The notes: a model not told the origin generated them from the letters alone. 36,956 bases of DNA from an uncultured Lachnospiraceae bacterium (GCA_946414825.1 CAMKQB010000014.1:1-36956), one strand, 5' to 3'; shown: positions 25,841-34,814, numbered from the stretch's first letter. Translations and numbers: made by a program.

Positions 25841-28800
25841 ATGGAGTCGCTTGTAAAACCGGTTAGAGAAAGCAAGACGTTAACCAGATTACAGAAAAAA
25901 GGTTGCCCTGCGACACTGTGGGGAGTCACAAGATGTGCAGAACCGCTAGTGATGGAGGCTCTGCGAAATGACAGCCTCTTTTCACTTATTGTGACATATG
26001 ACAGAGCTAGAGCTGATAAGCTGTTTCAGGACTACAGATTTGTTGATAGAGATGTATATCTGTATCCTGCGAAGGATGCTCTGTTTTATTATGCCGATGT
26101 TCATGGTAATCTGACGTCAGCTAAAAGACTGGAAATCATTAAAAGAATATATAGGAACGAAAGAACAGTTATCATAACCACAGTTGATGGATTGATGGAC
26201 AAAATTCCGGATATGAAATATTTCCGAAGACATGCCTTCAGCCTGTCGGTGGGTCAGGAGATAGAGCTAGATGACATTAAACGTAGGCTTATCATGCTGG
26301 GTTATGAAAATGTTGCGGTAGTTGATGCGCGTGGGCAGTTTTCTGTACGTGGAGGTATACTTGATATATACCCTCTTACAGAAGAGTGCCCTTGTCGAGT
26401 TGAGTTCTTTGGTGATGAGGTTGACTCTATCAGATATTTTGATGAGAGTACACAGAGATCGATAGAGAACTGTGAAAGCTTTGATATCCTGCCTAGTAGT
26501 GAGTATGTTCTGAGTGCTGCTCGTATCAAGAGAGGTATAGATGAAATAGAGGAAGAGGGCGAAAGAGTCGCTAAGGTCTTCAAGGAAAAGTTCGAGACGG
26601 AGTCTTATGCAAGGCTAAAGTCTTATATTAAGCATGTAAAGGAAGAAGTTGTTGAGTATAACTCTACATCAGGTCTGGATAGCCTTGTAAACTATTTCTT
26701 TACAGATACAGTTTCATTTCTGGATTATCTTCCAGAGGATGTACCTGTTTTCATAGATGATCCGGCTAAGGTTGAGGAGAGGGCGGTTGCACATTCCAAT
26801 GAATTTGCAATATCTATGAAGGCAAGACTTGAGAGTGGATATATACTTCCGAAACAGGCGGAGGTTCTCTTCAGTAGCAACGAGATAGTGGGAAGACTGG
26901 CAAAGATGAAAACTGTTTCTATGTCAGAATTCTTCTATTCTGAGGGAACCCTTGTTTTCAAGGATTCTTATCATTTCGAGACAAAGGGGGTAGAGTCCTA
27001 TAAGGGCAATACAACCAGACTTCTTACTGATATAAGAAAGTGGCGTAATGATGATTACGGAATAATGATAGTATCTCCGTCTCAGACAAGGGCAAAGAGA
27101 CTTGTTCAGTCTCTGGTGGATGAAGATGTAATGGCATTTTTCTCCAGTAGTAAGTCGAGAATACTACAGCCTCGTGAGGTCATGGTTACTACAGGTAATC
27201 TGGAGGAAAGTATAAGACTGCCAGAGGTTAAACTTGTAATTATAAATGAGAGCGAGATATTTGGTGCGGACAGCGGAAGGAAACGTAGAAAGAAGCTGCC
27301 ACCAAAATATGAAGGTGAAAAGTACGGAAGTATAGATGAGATAAGTGTCGGAGACTATGTTGTTCATGAGAGGCATGGTATCGGTATCTATAAAGGGATA
27401 GAAAAGGTTCGTACCTCTGATGGAAGAGAACGTGACTATATACATATTGATTATGCCGATAGCGGAAAGCTGTTTATTCCTGTTGAGCAGCTGAGTCTGA
27501 TAGGAAAGTTCGCCGGCAAGGATTCCAGAAAACCAAAGTTGAATAAGCTGGGTGGAAATGAGTGGAACAAGACTCGCGAGAGAGTTAGGTCTCATGTTGA
27601 TGATATAGCGGATGAACTGATACAGCTCTATGCTATTCGTCAGAATAAGAAAGGCTATCAGTTCTCAGAGGATACTATCTGGCAGAAGGAATTCGAAGAA
27701 CTGTTCCCATATGAGGAAACACCGGACCAGTATAATGCGATACTGGATACCAAGAGGGATATGGAAAGCGACAAGATAATGGACCGTCTTATCTGCGGCG
27801 ACGTCGGCTTTGGTAAGACGGAGGTTGCCATCAGAGCGGCCTTTAAGGCTGTTCAGGATGGAAGACAGGTTGCATATCTGGTTCCTACTACTATTTTGGC
27901 GGAGCAGCATTTCTCTACATTCTCTGAGAGAATGAAGGATTATCCGGTAAATATAAGAGTGTTATCCAGATTCTGCACTACCAAGGAAACGAAGGAAATC
28001 CTGGAGGGGCTGAAAAATGGAAGTGTTGATATAGTTATAGGAACGCATAGGCTTCTTTCAAAGGATGTGGCTTATAAGGCACTCGGACTTCTAATCATCG
28101 ACGAGGAACAGAGGTTCGGTGTTAAGCATAAAGAAACTATAAAGCAGCTGAAGAATACGGTGGATGTTCTGACGCTTACGGCGACTCCTATTCCGAGAAC
28201 TCTTCATATGAGTCTTATAGGGATAAGGGACATGAGTCTTCTGGAGGAGCCTCCGGTAGATAGACGACCTATACAGACCTACGTCATGGAGTATGACAAG
28301 GAGATAGTGAAGGAAGCGATAGCGAGAGAACTGGCCCGAAATGGTCAGATCTACTATGTCTATAATAGAGTAGATGATATAGAGCGTGTTACACTTGAAC
28401 TGAGGTCGCTGATTCCGAATGCAAGGATTGAGTTTGCTCACGGCAAGATGAAGGAGCGGGAACTTGAAAATATCATGCACGCCTTCATCAATAAAGAGAT
28501 AGATGTACTGGTTTCAACTACTATAATTGAAACGGGACTCGATATTCCAAATGTTAATACAATTATTATCCATAATGCAGATAACTTCGGACTAGCTCAA
28601 CTATATCAGCTTCGTGGCCGTGTTGGTAGATCGGACAGATCCAGTTATGCCTTTCTGATGTATAGAAGAGATAAGGTGATTAAAGAGGTTGCGGAGAAGA
28701 GGCTTTCTGCAATTAGGGAGTTTACAGAATTGGGTTCAGGATATAAAATATCCATGAAAGACCTGGAGATTCGTGGTGCGGGAAATGTTCTCGGTAGCAG

Positions 28801-29368
28801 TCAGTCCGGCCACATGGAAGAGATAGGCTACGACCTATATGTTAAGTTGCTGAGTCAGGCGATACGTACTAAGATGGGAGAAAAGGTTGAAGAGGATTTT
28901 GATACTTCGGTGGATATTCCGGTAGATGCATTTATCCCAGACGAATATGTACGAAATGAATATCTGAAGCTTGAGATGTATAAGAGGATATCACATATTG
29001 AAACTGAGGATGATATCGCTGATATAGTCGATGAGGCAGAGGATAGATTTGGGCCTGTTCCAAAGACTATGCAACGTCTTATGAGAGTGGCACTTATTAA
29101 GGCGAAGGCGCATAGGGCGTATATTACATTTCTTAGATATAGGCAGGATAGAGTTGAATATATCATAAAGGACGGCGCACCAATAGATGTGGCGAAGGTG
29201 TCCAGGTTCATAAAGAAGTACAAGGGTGATATGAGACTTATAACTGCTAAGGAATCGGGCTTCTCTGTTAAGACTTCAAGTCTGGTTCAGGATAACATGC
29301 TAGAGAAGATAGAAGAAGTAATTAATGATATAAATGAGAATCTTATCATAACTGATAAGGATGAATAA
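25841..29368 (+). CDS. mfd: Transcription-repair coupling factor Mfd
   Basis: The protein has 1175 residues, close to the usual 1150-1180. The N-terminal part has the UvrB-like domains (FYYADVHGN, VRGGILDIYPL). The RNA polymerase interaction domain begins with GDYVVHERHGIGIYKGIEKV near residue 505. The helicase core has Walker A GDVGFGKT (653-660), DEEQ (754-757), TATPIPRTL and the RG-helix GLAQLYQLRGRVGRS. The C-terminal regulatory domain follows. It removes stalled RNA polymerase at lesions and recruits UvrA in the cytoplasm. The ATG has only a weak AAGG site, over the pth stop, and probably depends on coupling. Confidence 0.97.
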   Translation: MESLVKPVRESKTLTRLQKKGCPATLWGVTRCAEPLVMEALRNDSLFSLIVTYDRARADKLFQDYRFVDRDVYLYPAKDALFYYADVHGNLTSAKRLEIIKRIYRNERTVIITTVDGLMDKIPDMKYFRRHAFSLSVGQEIELDDIKRRLIMLGYENVAVVDARGQFSVRGGILDIYPLTEECPCRVEFFGDEVDSIRYFDESTQRSIENCESFDILPSSEYVLSAARIKRGIDEIEEEGERVAKVFKEKFETESYARLKSYIKHVKEEVVEYNSTSGLDSLVNYFFTDTVSFLDYLPEDVPVFIDDPAKVEERAVAHSNEFAISMKARLESGYILPKQAEVLFSSNEIVGRLAKMKTVSMSEFFYSEGTLVFKDSYHFETKGVESYKGNTTRLLTDIRKWRNDDYGIMIVSPSQTRAKRLVQSLVDEDVMAFFSSSKSRILQPREVMVTTGNLEESIRLPEVKLVIINESEIFGADSGRKRRKKLPPKYEGEKYGSIDEISVGDYVVHERHGIGIYKGIEKVRTSDGRERDYIHIDYADSGKLFIPVEQLSLIGKFAGKDSRKPKLNKLGGNEWNKTRERVRSHVDDIADELIQLYAIRQNKKGYQFSEDTIWQKEFEELFPYEETPDQYNAILDTKRDMESDKIMDRLICGDVGFGKTEVAIRAAFKAVQDGRQVAYLVPTTILAEQHFSTFSERMKDYPVNIRVLSRFCTTKETKEILEGLKNGSVDIVIGTHRLLSKDVAYKALGLLIIDEEQRFGVKHKETIKQLKNTVDVLTLTATPIPRTLHMSLIGIRDMSLLEEPPVDRRPIQTYVMEYDKEIVKEAIARELARNGQIYYVYNRVDDIERVTLELRSLIPNARIEFAHGKMKERELENIMHAFINKEIDVLVSTTIIETGLDIPNVNTIIIHNADNFGLAQLYQLRGRVGRSDRSSYAFLMYRRDKVIKEVAEKRLSAIREFTELGSGYKISMKDLEIRGAGNVLGSSQSGHMEEIGYDLYVKLLSQAIRTKMGEKVEEDFDTSVDIPVDAFIPDEYVRNEYLKLEMYKRISHIETEDDIADIVDEAEDRFGPVPKTMQRLMRVALIKAKAHRAYITFLRYRQDRVEYIIKDGAPIDVAKVSRFIKKYKGDMRLITAKESGFSVKTSSLVQDNMLEKIEEVINDINENLIITDKDE

Positions 29369-29380
29369 GAGGTTGGTTTG

Positions 29381-30460
29381 ATGACATTTCACAAGGGGAA
29401 AATCAGAAGATATCTTGCTTCGATACTAATGATGGCTCTGGTTCTTATAACTATGGGCTGTGGCGAGGCTGAGGTAGCTCCGAAAAATGCAGATGCTGTA
29501 TTTAGATATGCAGGCAAGGATGTATCTCTTGGTGAGGTGTATCTGTATGCTAATACAGTTATTGAGGATTACGAATCAATATATGGAAATGAAATCTGGG
29601 GAACCAGTATATCTGTCAGCAAGGATGATACCGCCAACATGGAGGACGTAACCAGAAGAGATATTATAGAAAACATCGTACATGTTAAGATGCTGAATGC
29701 AAAGGCTTCTGACTATAAGGTTGCGCTGACAGAGGATGATGAGAAGACTGTCGCAAGTGAGACGGATGCATTCTATGCCAAGCTGACGGATGAACAGCTT
29801 CATAATATGCAGCTATCCTATGACCTGGTTAAGTCTGTCATTCAGGAGAATATGGTGGCTCGAAAGGTTTATGACAAGATAATTGATGAGGCCGGAATAG
29901 AGGTTTCTGATGAGGAAGCGCGGGAGACAACATTTTACGATTTATACTTCGAGTGTTATGCAGTAGCATCTAGTGGAGATGTGACAGGCTTTTCTGAGGA
30001 TGAGAAGGCGGCGCAGTATGATAGAGCGGTTCAGGCATACAATACATTGATCAATCCAATAGAAAGTGGAATCAATGATGGAACCTCCTCATCGAACTCT
30101 AATAGTACAAATATTGAGGGACTGGCGGAGTATTACGGACTTCAGAATTCCTCCTACTATACAATGACTCCTTCGGAGATAAAGGGTATATATGGCGAGA
30201 AAATATGTGATAGCCTGTACAGCCTGGAGGATGGCTCCTACAGCCTGGTTACAGAATCTGAGTATGGATATCATATTTTCTATATGAAGGCGCTGACAGA
30301 CAGAAATGCCACAGACCTTCACAAGGAAGATATAATAAAAACTAAGAAAAATGCATACATGGAAGAACTGTATGGAGAGTGGAAGGACGATATAGATCCA
30401 AACTTCTCGTATGAAAAATCAGTAGACTTCGATGTATATAAAAGAATAGAATTTAATTAG
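29381..30460 (+). CDS. prsA: PrsA/SurA-like foldase lipoprotein (parvulin-type)
   Basis: The protein has 359 residues from ATG 29381; the in-frame TTG one codon earlier is rejected because AGAGG (29368-29372) fits 29381 better. A lysine/arginine start and hydrophobic stretch run to the Cys in ITMGCGEAE, a slightly irregular lipobox. Then comes a SurA/PrsA-type helical N-domain (residues 35-175) and an interrupted parvulin-like region ending ESEYGYHIFYMKA. A Ser/Asn-rich insert sits near residues 230-245. Catalytic competence of the isomerase is doubtful. It is expected to help exported proteins fold at the outer face of the membrane. It is the last gene of the unit and its end overlaps dut by eight bases, in opposite orientation. 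Confidence 0.75.
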   Translation: MTFHKGKIRRYLASILMMALVLITMGCGEAEVAPKNADAVFRYAGKDVSLGEVYLYANTVIEDYESIYGNEIWGTSISVSKDDTANMEDVTRRDIIENIVHVKMLNAKASDYKVALTEDDEKTVASETDAFYAKLTDEQLHNMQLSYDLVKSVIQENMVARKVYDKIIDEAGIEVSDEEARETTFYDLYFECYAVASSGDVTGFSEDEKAAQYDRAVQAYNTLINPIESGINDGTSSSNSNSTNIEGLAEYYGLQNSSYYTMTPSEIKGIYGEKICDSLYSLEDGSYSLVTESEYGYHIFYMKALTDRNATDLHKEDIIKTKKNAYMEELYGEWKDDIDPNFSYEKSVDFDVYKRIEFN

Positions 30461-30902
30461 TTCCTGTGGAACCAAATCCTCCTTCACCGCGGACGGTGTC
30501 TGACAGCTCATTAACCTCGTTAAAGGCAGCTTGTATATAAGGCGTTATTATAAGCTGTGCGATTCTTTCGTTAGGTTCTATAGTTTGTGGCTCTGGTGAA
30601 TGATTGTGAAGTGCAACCATTATCTCGCCGCGATAATCACTATCTATGACTCCCACCTTATTTGCAGGTGCGAGACCTCTTTTGGAGGCAAGACCGCTTC
30701 GTGCGTATATCAGACCAGCGTAACCCATTGGAATTTCCATTGATAGACCGGTTTTAATCAAAAATGTATCACCTGGCTGAAAGGTTATAGGGCTATCTAT
30801 ACATGCGTATAGATCAGCGCCTGCAGCAAAGTCTGAACCATAGGTTGGTATAGTCGCATTTGGACTAAGTTTCTTTATATTTACATTTGTTATTTGGACC
30901 AT
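30453..30902 (-). CDS. dut: Deoxyuridine 5'-triphosphate nucleotidohydrolase (dUTPase)
   Basis: This 149-residue trimeric type enzyme hydrolyses dUTP to dUMP. All five family motifs are present: GSDFAAGADLYA, ARSGLASKRG, GVIDSDYRGEI, NERIAQLII and the glycine-rich C-terminal RGEGGFGSTG. The ATG (30900-30902) has AAGGAGGG upstream. It is the only minus-strand gene in the window, with its own promoter in the 30903-31094 gap. It meets the PrsA-like gene tail to tail with overlapping coding ends and no separate terminator that I can see. Confidence 0.97.
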   Translation of the reverse strand: MVQITNVNIKKLSPNATIPTYGSDFAAGADLYACIDSPITFQPGDTFLIKTGLSMEIPMGYAGLIYARSGLASKRGLAPANKVGVIDSDYRGEIMVALHNHSPEPQTIEPNERIAQLIITPYIQAAFNEVNELSDTVRGEGGFGSTGTN

Positions 30903-30931
30903 TTCAGAGCCCTCCTTAATTACAGAAAAAA

Positions 30932-30960
30932 ATTATAGCATCTGCAAATCTTTTTGTAAA
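30932..30960 (-). promoter_or_regulatory. Sigma-A promoter of dut
   Basis: Read on the minus strand: TTTACA (30960-30955), a 17-nt spacer ending TGC, and TATAAT (30937-30932), an extended -10 form. Transcription would start near 30925, just upstream of the AAGGAGGG site. Confidence 0.75.
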
Positions 30961-31030
30961 TATTGTGAAAAAAGAGAGAATTATTAAAATATACTTTATT
31001 TTTAAAGGTTTGTGTGTTATTATCATACGG

Positions 31031-31059
31031 TTGAATGAAAACGAGAATTATAGTGTAAA
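31031..31059 (+). promoter_or_regulatory. Possible promoter of the trigger-factor-like lipoprotein gene
   Basis: TTGAAT (31031-31036), a 17-nt spacer and TGTAAA (31054-31059) is the best sigma-A match I find in the AT-rich divergent gap. Both boxes match consensus at only four of six positions. Confidence 0.4.
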
Positions 31060-31094
31060 GACTATTTACTAGGAAAAGTGAAAGGATGCTTATT

Positions 31095-32207
31095 ATGAAG
31101 TTCAGAAAGATTAGTGCCCTTCTTGTAGTAGTAATGATGATTTCATTATTCTCAGGATGTGGAAACAAATCAAAGGGTGTTATCGAAGATATGGCAAAGG
31201 AGTATAGCAAGTATGTAACTCTTGGCGAGTACAAGGGCTTATCATATGTGCCTACAAAGACTCCAGTTTCAGAGGATAACATTCAGTATGATATTCAGAA
31301 TCTTATCTCTCAGAATACAAAGGAGAATAAGATAATGACAGGAATCGCTACAGAAGGCGATACTGTAAACATTGATTATGTAGGTACTATCGATGGTGAG
31401 GAATTCGAAGGCGGAAGCACACAGGGTGCTGGAACTGATCTCGAGCTTGGATCTGGTAGTTATATAGAAGGATTCGAGGAGCAGATAGAAGGACATAGCC
31501 CTGGAGATGCATTTGACGTTGAAGTTACATTCCCAGATGATTACGGCAGCACAGACCTTGCTGGTAAGGATGCCGTATTCCAGACAGTTCTCAATTATAT
31601 AGTAGAAAAAGAAGAGCCAAAGTATGACGACGCTCTTGTAGCTAGTGCTACAGATTACTCAACAGTTGAGGAGTATGAGAAGTCACTTCTTGATGAATAT
31701 AAGAAAAATGCTGCAGAATCAGATCTTTCTTCAGATAAGAGTTCATTATTCCAGCAGGTTATTGATAACAGTACTGTAAGTGAATATCCTCAGGAAGAGG
31801 TTGAGCAAAGAATCAAGATGGTAATGGATAATGTTGAGCAGGAAGCTGAGGCAAATGGTGTAGACATTAATACATATCTAAGCAACTATGGTTATACTCT
31901 TGAAGACTTCAAGACAAATATCAAAGATTCCGTTCAGACATACATCAAAGAGAAGATGGTTGTTGTAACTATCGCTGAGAAAGAGAAGATTACTGTAACA
32001 GATGAAGAAGCTGATGCTAAGGTTAAAGAGCTTCTGGAAATGTCAGGATTATCTGATAAGGAAACACTAAATCAGCAGTATGGTTTTACAGATGAGGATT
32101 ATTATTATGAAGTACTCTACACAAAGATTATGGACTTCATATATGATAATGCAGTAAAGGCTTCAGCAACAGACGCTAGTAGCGATGATGCAACTTCTGA
32201 AGAGTAA
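31095..32207 (+). CDS. Trigger-factor-like lipoprotein with FKBP-type isomerase domain
   Basis: The protein has 370 residues from ATG 31095; the in-frame ATG 31086 abuts the GTGAAAGG site and is less likely. The signal peptide has a lipobox at SLFSGC, so the protein sits outside the cell. Then comes a trigger-factor FKBP domain (GDTVNIDYVGTIDGEEFEGG near residue 95, LGSGSYIEGFEEQIEGHSPGD, FPDDYGSTDLAGKDAVF) and the helical trigger-factor C-terminal arm. The ribosome-binding N-domain of true trigger factor is absent, replaced by the lipid anchor and ~60 residues. It is likely an extracytoplasmic chaperone/prolyl isomerase. The tail is Ser/Asp/Thr-rich. It appears to be monocistronic and ends before a hairpin overlapping the tRNA-Leu promoter. 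Confidence 0.88.
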   Translation: MKFRKISALLVVVMMISLFSGCGNKSKGVIEDMAKEYSKYVTLGEYKGLSYVPTKTPVSEDNIQYDIQNLISQNTKENKIMTGIATEGDTVNIDYVGTIDGEEFEGGSTQGAGTDLELGSGSYIEGFEEQIEGHSPGDAFDVEVTFPDDYGSTDLAGKDAVFQTVLNYIVEKEEPKYDDALVASATDYSTVEEYEKSLLDEYKKNAAESDLSSDKSSLFQQVIDNSTVSEYPQEEVEQRIKMVMDNVEQEAEANGVDINTYLSNYGYTLEDFKTNIKDSVQTYIKEKMVVVTIAEKEKITVTDEEADAKVKELLEMSGLSDKETLNQQYGFTDEDYYYEVLYTKIMDFIYDNAVKASATDASSDDATSEE

Positions 32208-32227
32208 TAATTAGTTAAGTAAATACT

Positions 32228-32284
32228 GCCAAAGCCATTGTTGACACATACAAAACGCTGTGTTAAACTTGGCTTTGGCGTTTT
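32228..32284 (+). terminator. Hairpin after the trigger-factor-like gene, overlapping the tRNA promoter
   Basis: GCCAAAGCCA (32228-32237) pairs with TGGCTTTGGC (32270-32279), followed by GTTTT. The 32-nt loop contains TGACACA/TGTGTTA, which can pair as well. The tRNA promoter lies inside the loop and 3' arm. Terminator function is likely but the long loop is unusual. Confidence 0.65.
32241..32269 (+). promoter_or_regulatory. Sigma-A promoter of tRNA-Leu
   Basis: A perfect TTGACA (32241-32246), a 17-nt spacer and TAAACT (32264-32269) lie 17 bases before the first base of the tRNA. Confidence 0.75.
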
Positions 32285-32286
32285 AA

Positions 32287-32371
32287 GCAGATGTGGCGGA
32301 ATTGGTATACGCGCATGATTCAGGTTCATGTCCACATTACGTGGGTTCGGGTTCGAGTCCCGTCATCTGCA
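32287..32371 (+). tRNA. tRNA-Leu (anticodon CAG)
   Basis: The 7-bp acceptor stem GCAGATG/CATCTGC closes an 85-nt cloverleaf. The D arm follows GGCGGAATTGGTA. The anticodon stem CATGA/TCATG holds the loop TTCAGGT, giving anticodon CAG. A long variable arm (TCCACATTACGTGGG) marks it as class II. The T arm contains GGTTCGAGTCC. The discriminator is A, as in leucine tRNAs. CCA is not encoded. It would read CUG codons. Confidence 0.96.
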
Positions 32372-32382
32372 AAAATAAATTA

Positions 32383-32566
32383 TTATTTGTAATAGGCAAG
32401 TTTTTAAGCTGACGCCGAGAAAGCTTGCTTTCAGAGGCGGCTGGTTAGAAACTTGACGTACTTGCGAAGCAAGAATCAAAAATGCATGAAATAAGGCAGT
32501 CTGCGAAGCAGACGGATAAGCGCGTTAGCGCGACCTTATGAATGCAGTTTTGATTATTACAAATAA
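32383..32566 (+). repeat. 184-bp inverted-repeat element made of nested small hairpins (MITE- or structured-RNA-like)
   Basis: It is bounded by a perfect 12-bp inverted repeat, TTATTTGTAATA (32383-32394) and TATTACAAATAA (32555-32566). Inside, CAAGTTT (32397-32403) pairs with AAACTTG (32449-32455) around a GAAAGC/GCTTTC hairpin. CTTGC-GAA-GCAAG follows at 32461-32473. Then ATCAAAA/TTTTGAT, TGCA/TGCA and ATAAGG/CCTTAT make a long interrupted stem (32475-32496 with 32534-32554). That stem encloses GTCTGC-GAA-GCAGAC and GCGC-GTTA-GCGC hairpins. No open frame is seen. The gap between the tRNA and greA (32372-32607) is otherwise AT-rich. It could be a mobile-element remnant or a structured RNA; I cannot decide from sequence alone. 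Confidence 0.75.
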
Positions 32567-32607
32567 ACATATAGTAATATGAAATATGAAATACGAAAGG
32601 AGCTCCC

Positions 32608-33093
32608 ATGTCAGAAGAAAAAAAGCACATAGTCACATATGAAGAACTTAAAAACCTTGAGGACGAATTATCTGATCTCAAAGTTAATCGTCGTAAAGAA
32701 ATAGCTCAGAAGATTAAAGAAGCTCGTGAACAGGGAGACTTATCAGAGAACGCTGAGTATGATGCTGCTAAAGATGAGCAGAGAGATATAGAGACACGTA
32801 TTGCAGAGCTTGAGAAAATCCTCAAGAATGTAGAAGTTATCGATGAAGATAGCTTAGATACAGAGTCTGTATATATTGGATGCAATGTACACTTTGTTGA
32901 TATGGAGTCTAAAGAAGAGTTCACATACAAAATATCCAGTTCAACTGGTGCTAACATTCTTAAAGGAAAGATTTCTAACGAATCTCCACTTGGATCTAAG
33001 CTGATTGGTTCTAAGGTAGGACAGGTAGTGACAGTTGATGCTCCAAACGGAAGACATAGTTATAAGATACTTGATTTTAAGAGAGAGAAATAA
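32608..33093 (+). CDS. greA: Transcription elongation factor GreA
   Basis: The protein has 161 residues, the normal size. The N-terminal coiled coil (residues 9-80) carries the acidic tip EQGDLSENAEYDAAKDEQ, which reaches into the secondary channel of RNA polymerase to trigger cleavage of backtracked RNA. The C-terminal FKBP-like domain has ISNESPLGSKLIGSKVGQVV and ends SYKILDFKREK. The ATG follows AAAGGAGCTCCC. A terminator lies directly behind it, so greA and lysS are probably separate transcripts at least in part, although the greA-lysS neighbourhood is common in Firmicutes. Confidence 0.97.
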   Translation: MSEEKKHIVTYEELKNLEDELSDLKVNRRKEIAQKIKEAREQGDLSENAEYDAAKDEQRDIETRIAELEKILKNVEVIDEDSLDTESVYIGCNVHFVDMESKEEFTYKISSSTGANILKGKISNESPLGSKLIGSKVGQVVTVDAPNGRHSYKILDFKREK

Positions 33094-33117
33094 TTTAGTC
33101 TCTTTATGTAGAACATT

Positions 33118-33149
33118 AACCGCTGGAGTATATTTCCAGCGGTTTTTAT
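33118..33149 (+). terminator. Rho-independent terminator after greA
   Basis: AACCGCTGGA pairs with TCCAGCGGTT around a 7-nt loop, followed by TTTATA. The stem is perfect. Confidence 0.92.
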
Positions 33150-33185
33150 ACATTATTGGATACTCATATTAGAGAGGAAAAAGAT

Positions 33186-34814
33186 ATGTCAGAACAGAAC
33201 AATCAGAACAAGAATAACGGAAAGGGTCAGCAGACTCAGGATTTGAATCAGCTACTCAAGGTTCGCCGTGAGAAGTTTGCAAACCTTCAGGAAGCTGGAA
33301 AGGATCCTTTTGTTATAACAAAGTACGATCAGAGTTATCACGTTGTTGAAGCAAAGGCAGAATATGAGGCTCTTGAGGCTAAGCTTCTTGTAGGGAAGGA
33401 TATGCCGGATACAGAAGGTATGGAGCCGGAAGAGGCAAAGGCTGTCAAGACAGAAGCCTATAATGAAAGACGCGCAATAATGGATGCAAATCCTATAAAG
33501 GTTAGCATCGCGGGACGTATGATGTCTAAGCGAGTTATGGGTAAGGCTTCCTTCTGTAACGTTCAGGATAAGAGTGGAAATATACAGGTATTCGTATCAA
33601 GAGATGAGCTTGGAACAGATGAGTATGCTGATTTCAAGAAGCTTGACGTGGGTGATATCATCGGTGTTACAGGATATGTATTCCGTACAATGATGGGCGA
33701 GATATCTGTTCATGCTGATACAGTTACACTTCTTACTAAGTCACTTCAGATACTTCCTGAGAAGTTCCACGGACTGACAAATACTGACATTAGATATAGA
33801 CAGAGATATGTAGACCTTATAATGAATCCTGATGTAAAGGATACATTTATCAAGAGATCTAAGATTATTTCAACAATAAGAAGATTCCTGGATGATCAGG
33901 GATTCATGGAAGTTGAAACTCCTATGCTGGTTTCAAATGCTGGTGGAGCTGCAGCACGTCCTTTCGAGACACATTTCAATGCTCTTGATGAGGACCTTAA
34001 GCTTCGTATATCTTTGGAGCTTTATCTAAAGAGACTTATAGTAGGTGGGCTTGAGAGAGTATACGAGATAGGCCGTGTATTTAGAAATGAAGGTGTGGAT
34101 ACTCGCCACAATCCTGAATTTACTCTGATGGAGCTCTATCAGGCATTTACAGACTATCATGGAATGATGGATCTCACAGAGGCTATGTATCGTCATATTG
34201 CTAAAGAGGTAAATGGTTCAACAACAATTACCTATCAAGGTGTAGAAATGGATCTTGGTAAGCCATTTGAGAGAATCACAATGGTTGATGCGGTTAAGAA
34301 GTATAGTGGAGTCGACTGGAACGAGGTGGCTGACCTTGAAGCTGCACGTGCGCTGGCAAAGGAACATAACATCGAGTTTGAAGACTTCCATAAGAAGGGC
34401 GACATCCTCAATCTCTTCTTCGAGAAGTATGTAGAGGAACACCTGATCCAGCCTACATTTGTAATGGATCATCCTATCGAAATCAGCCCGCTTACTAAGA
34501 AGAAGCCTGAGAATCCAGAGTATGTGGAGAGATTCGAATTCTTCATGAACGGCTGGGAGATGGCAAATGCTTACTCAGAACTGAATGATCCAATCGATCA
34601 GAGAGAAAGATTTGCGGCTCAGGATGCGCTGGCTGATGCCGGTGACGAGGAAGCAAACCACACAGACGAAGACTTCCTGAATGCTCTTGAGGTTGGTATG
34701 CCACCTACAGGCGGTATTGGATACGGAATAGATCGTCTGGTTATGATAATGACTGATAGCCCTGCTATTAGGGACGTCCTACTGTTCCCGACACTTAAGT
34801 CAGAGAAGAAGTAA
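33186..34814 (+). CDS. lysS: Lysyl-tRNA synthetase, class II
   Basis: The protein has 542 residues from ATG 33186, preceded by AGAGAGGAAAA; a TTG ten codons earlier is rejected for lack of a site. The anticodon-binding OB domain begins near residue 95 ([20 protein letters not shown]). The class II catalytic core shows [19 protein letters not shown], motif 2 [17 protein letters not shown] with its downstream TLMELYQA, and motif 3 [12 protein letters not shown]. It charges tRNA-Lys. It is longer than the ~500 usual, from a Gln/Asn-rich start and an insert near residues 55-95 ([20 protein letters not shown]). No T-box leader fits in the 90-base gap ahead. Mobile-element-like sequence begins right after its stop. 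Confidence 0.97.
   Translation: MSEQNNQNKNNGKGQQTQDLNQLLKVRREKFANLQEAGKDPFVITKYDQSYHVVEAKAEYEALEAKLLVGKDMPDTEGMEPEEAKAVKTEAYNERRAIMDANPIKVSIAGRMMSKRVMGKASFCNVQDKSGNIQVFVSRDELGTDEYADFKKLDVGDIIGVTGYVFRTMMGEISVHADTVTLLTKSLQILPEKFHGLTNTDIRYRQRYVDLIMNPDVKDTFIKRSKIISTIRRFLDDQGFMEVETPMLVSNAGGAAARPFETHFNALDEDLKLRISLELYLKRLIVGGLERVYEIGRVFRNEGVDTRHNPEFTLMELYQAFTDYHGMMDLTEAMYRHIAKEVNGSTTITYQGVEMDLGKPFERITMVDAVKKYSGVDWNEVADLEAARALAKEHNIEFEDFHKKGDILNLFFEKYVEEHLIQPTFVMDHPIEISPLTKKKPENPEYVERFEFFMNGWEMANAYSELNDPIDQRERFAAQDALADAGDEEANHTDEDFLNALEVGMPPTGGIGYGIDRLVMIMTDSPAIRDVLLFPTLKSEKK

Noticed and set aside
27164-27595. 143-codon minus-strand frame inside mfd
   Set aside because: It is a shadow of the conserved Mfd coding sequence with no recognisable motif and no start signal.
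31095-32207. Calling the gene canonical trigger factor (tig)
   Set aside because: It has a lipobox and lacks the ribosome-binding N-domain with the GFRxGK signature.
33156-33185. TTG 33156 as lysS start
   Set aside because: The AGAGAGGA site lies inside this extension and is correctly spaced for ATG 33186.
33145-33185. T-box leader for lysS
   Set aside because: Only about 40 bases separate the greA terminator from the start codon; no room for a T-box and no antiterminator pattern.
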